NCBI GenBank assembly: GCA_003154025.1
Contig: PMCE01000337.1
Coordinates: 7,786 to 14,125 of the forward strand
Length of the DNA: 6,340 nucleotides
Reading direction: 5' to 3'
Source: Syntrophaceae bacterium
Lineage (GTDB): Bacteria > Desulfobacterota > SM23-61
Positions 5,304 through 6,340 of this stretch are shown here, one piece after another. Under the pieces are notes generated by a model. That model was not told the DNA's origin and did not search any database. It saw nothing but the letters and a program-made list of their open reading frames with translations. Positions within the stretch are counted from its first letter, which is position 1, and every line of letters begins with the position of its first letter. The position numbers and the translations under genes are program-made.

Positions 5304-6340
5304 TTAGATTTCTATCAGCTTCCCCCCTGCCGGCAAATCGCTCTCCTGGTATCCGAATTCGGTGAGCATCCGCCGGGTGGGTCCCGGGTTGATGGTCCAT
5401 TTCATCTTCTCTTTGCGGAACCGGGTGGCGATCACGTAATCCAGGACCGGGGCAAGGACTCCCATGGCCAGGAAATTGGGCTGGGTTCGCGGATATCCCC
5501 CGGGCCCTCCTTCGCTGGCCCACAGGGCATCGATGATGCAGAGTTGCTGCCGGGGGTAAAGGACTCTCCCGGTCGAAGGGTCCATGGGGCCGAGGATCTC
5601 CGGCGTCTGGTTTATGGCCAGAAGATACTCCAGGGCTTCATCCTGGTGGACGAACCAAGGAGTGAAGGTACCCACGTGGCTCTTCATGGCCATGGTGAAA
5701 CCCCCGAAGTTTTCGTCGTGGCCCTTGCATAGGGCGATGTTGACCAGGATGTCCACCGAGCCATCGGCCAGATGGCGAAGACACCGGGTCGTCCTTCTCC
5801 CGTCCCCCCAGGGAGGAGGCACCGAGACCTCAGCAATGACCCCGCCCCACTTGTCTTCGATCTTCACCCCCTCGGGCAGGCCGGCAAAAGGAGTATTCTG
5901 CTTCATGGAGCCGCCGTGGACAGCGTCATAGATGTGAATATTCTCCCCTTTTACCGCCAACAGGCTCGTAAAGACATGACAGACCTTGGACATGACCGCG
6001 CTGCGCGTGTGCTGGAGAGAGATGTTGTTGGTCTTGATGGCTACCACTGTGTCCGACCATGACTTCCGGGGGGGCTTGATGAAAATCGCCCGCCAGGCAT
6101 CCTCGGGACTGCCGGTCTCCGCCAGCCCGCAGGCCAGTCTGTCCATGTTCTCCCAGACCGCTTCTTTGACCACCATCTTTTCCTGAAGCGACCAGGAGGA
6201 TGCGGTTCGGATCTCCCGGGTCATTTTCGGGTCGGTGATTCCCACCACCCGCAGGTTGTTCACGTTCGGATGGACGATCGACTTTTTCTCCCAGGTCGCC
6301 CGGGCCTTGGGAACGAAGATCGTCGGGGAAACAGCCATGA
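5304..6340 (-). CDS. DUF362-domain protein, N-terminus probably beyond the window
   Basis: 344 residues are visible from an ATG at 6338, but that start lies 2 bases from the window edge and the sequence begins abruptly (MAVSPTIFVPKARATWEKKS). A signal-bearing N-terminus further upstream is likely. DUF362 landmarks in order: DTVVAIKTN (96-104), DGSVDILVNIALCKGH (192-207), MAMKSHVGTF (216-225, matching the family K-N-H-x-G-T pattern with Ser for Asn), and LCIIDALWASEGGPGG (266-281). Known: DUF362 proteins often occur with iron-sulfur or redox proteins and their reaction is not settled. No cysteine-rich ferredoxin motif is visible in this part. The gene is G/C-rich like the Bug gene and unlike the central block, and no partner gene lies within the window. 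Confidence 0.82.
   Translation of the reverse strand, partial: MAVSPTIFVPKARATWEKKSIVHPNVNNLRVVGITDPKMTREIRTASSWSLQEKMVVKEAVWENMDRLACGLAETGSPEDAWRAIFIKPPRKSWSDTVVAIKTNNISLQHTRSAVMSKVCHVFTSLLAVKGENIHIYDAVHGGSMKQNTPFAGLPEGVKIEDKWGGVIAEVSVPPPWGDGRRTTRCLRHLADGSVDILVNIALCKGHDENFGGFTMAMKSHVGTFTPWFVHQDEALEYLLAINQTPEILGPMDPSTGRVLYPRQQLCIIDALWASEGGPGGYPRTQPNFLAMGVLAPVLDYVIATRFRKEKMKWTINPGPTRRMLTEFGYQESDLPAGGKLIEI

Noticed and set aside
5161..5523. 120-codon minus-strand ORF overlapping the DUF362 3' end
   Set aside because: It overlaps the well-supported DUF362 gene in another frame, and its proline/arginine-rich composition is typical of a shadow frame.

Overview
The window looks like chromosomal DNA from a free-living bacterium, most likely a Desulfobacterota/Deltaproteobacteria-type anaerobe or an uncultured relative. 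That assignment is an inference from four things: a Bug-family (TctC-type) solute-binding protein, a secreted-type DUF362 protein, an SBBP-repeat lipoprotein, and remains of REP-associated (RAYT/Y1) transposase elements. No rRNA, tRNA or housekeeping marker is present to confirm it.

Layout. (1) 1-958, plus strand: a Bug solute-binding receptor whose first few codons lie outside the window. (2) 959-1155: a gap dominated by a long imperfect palindrome (994-1080) that resembles a REP/RAYT-associated or MITE-like element. (3) 1156-4531, minus strand: an accessory block, visibly more A/T-rich than its flanks. In transcription order it holds a 104-aa two-helix membrane protein, a 55-aa single-helix membrane ORF, a 319-aa Apea-like HEPN protein (R-x4-H), a 250-aa protein with a winged-helix-like region and a TIGR02391/Ymh domain (K-x4-H), and a 184-aa protein with an N-terminal membrane helix and a helical, charged body. 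(4) 4532-4784: A/T-rich non-coding DNA. (5) 4725-5222, plus strand: the 5' end of a RAYT transposase (25 codons) running into a truncated SBBP beta-propeller lipoprotein. (6) 5304 to the window end, minus strand: most of a DUF362 protein.

How the genes may work together. The accessory block sits between two mobile-element relics. It contains two different HEPN-type domains next to small membrane proteins, the kind of content seen in defence or abortive-infection islands. Function is inferred, not shown. The most notable point is that the 55-aa membrane ORF and the Apea-HEPN ORF are in the same reading frame, separated by one TAG stop and 12 further sense codons. The membrane ORF has a good ribosome-binding site; the HEPN ATG has none visible. 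The pair may be one membrane-anchored HEPN gene interrupted by an amber codon (recoding, recent mutation or sequencing error), or a coupled two-gene unit. A well-formed H-type pseudoknot can also be drawn over the ribosome-binding site of the Ymh gene, and a terminator-like hairpin separates it from the HEPN gene.

The flanking Bug and DUF362 genes look like ordinary chromosomal genes and show no functional link to the central block.
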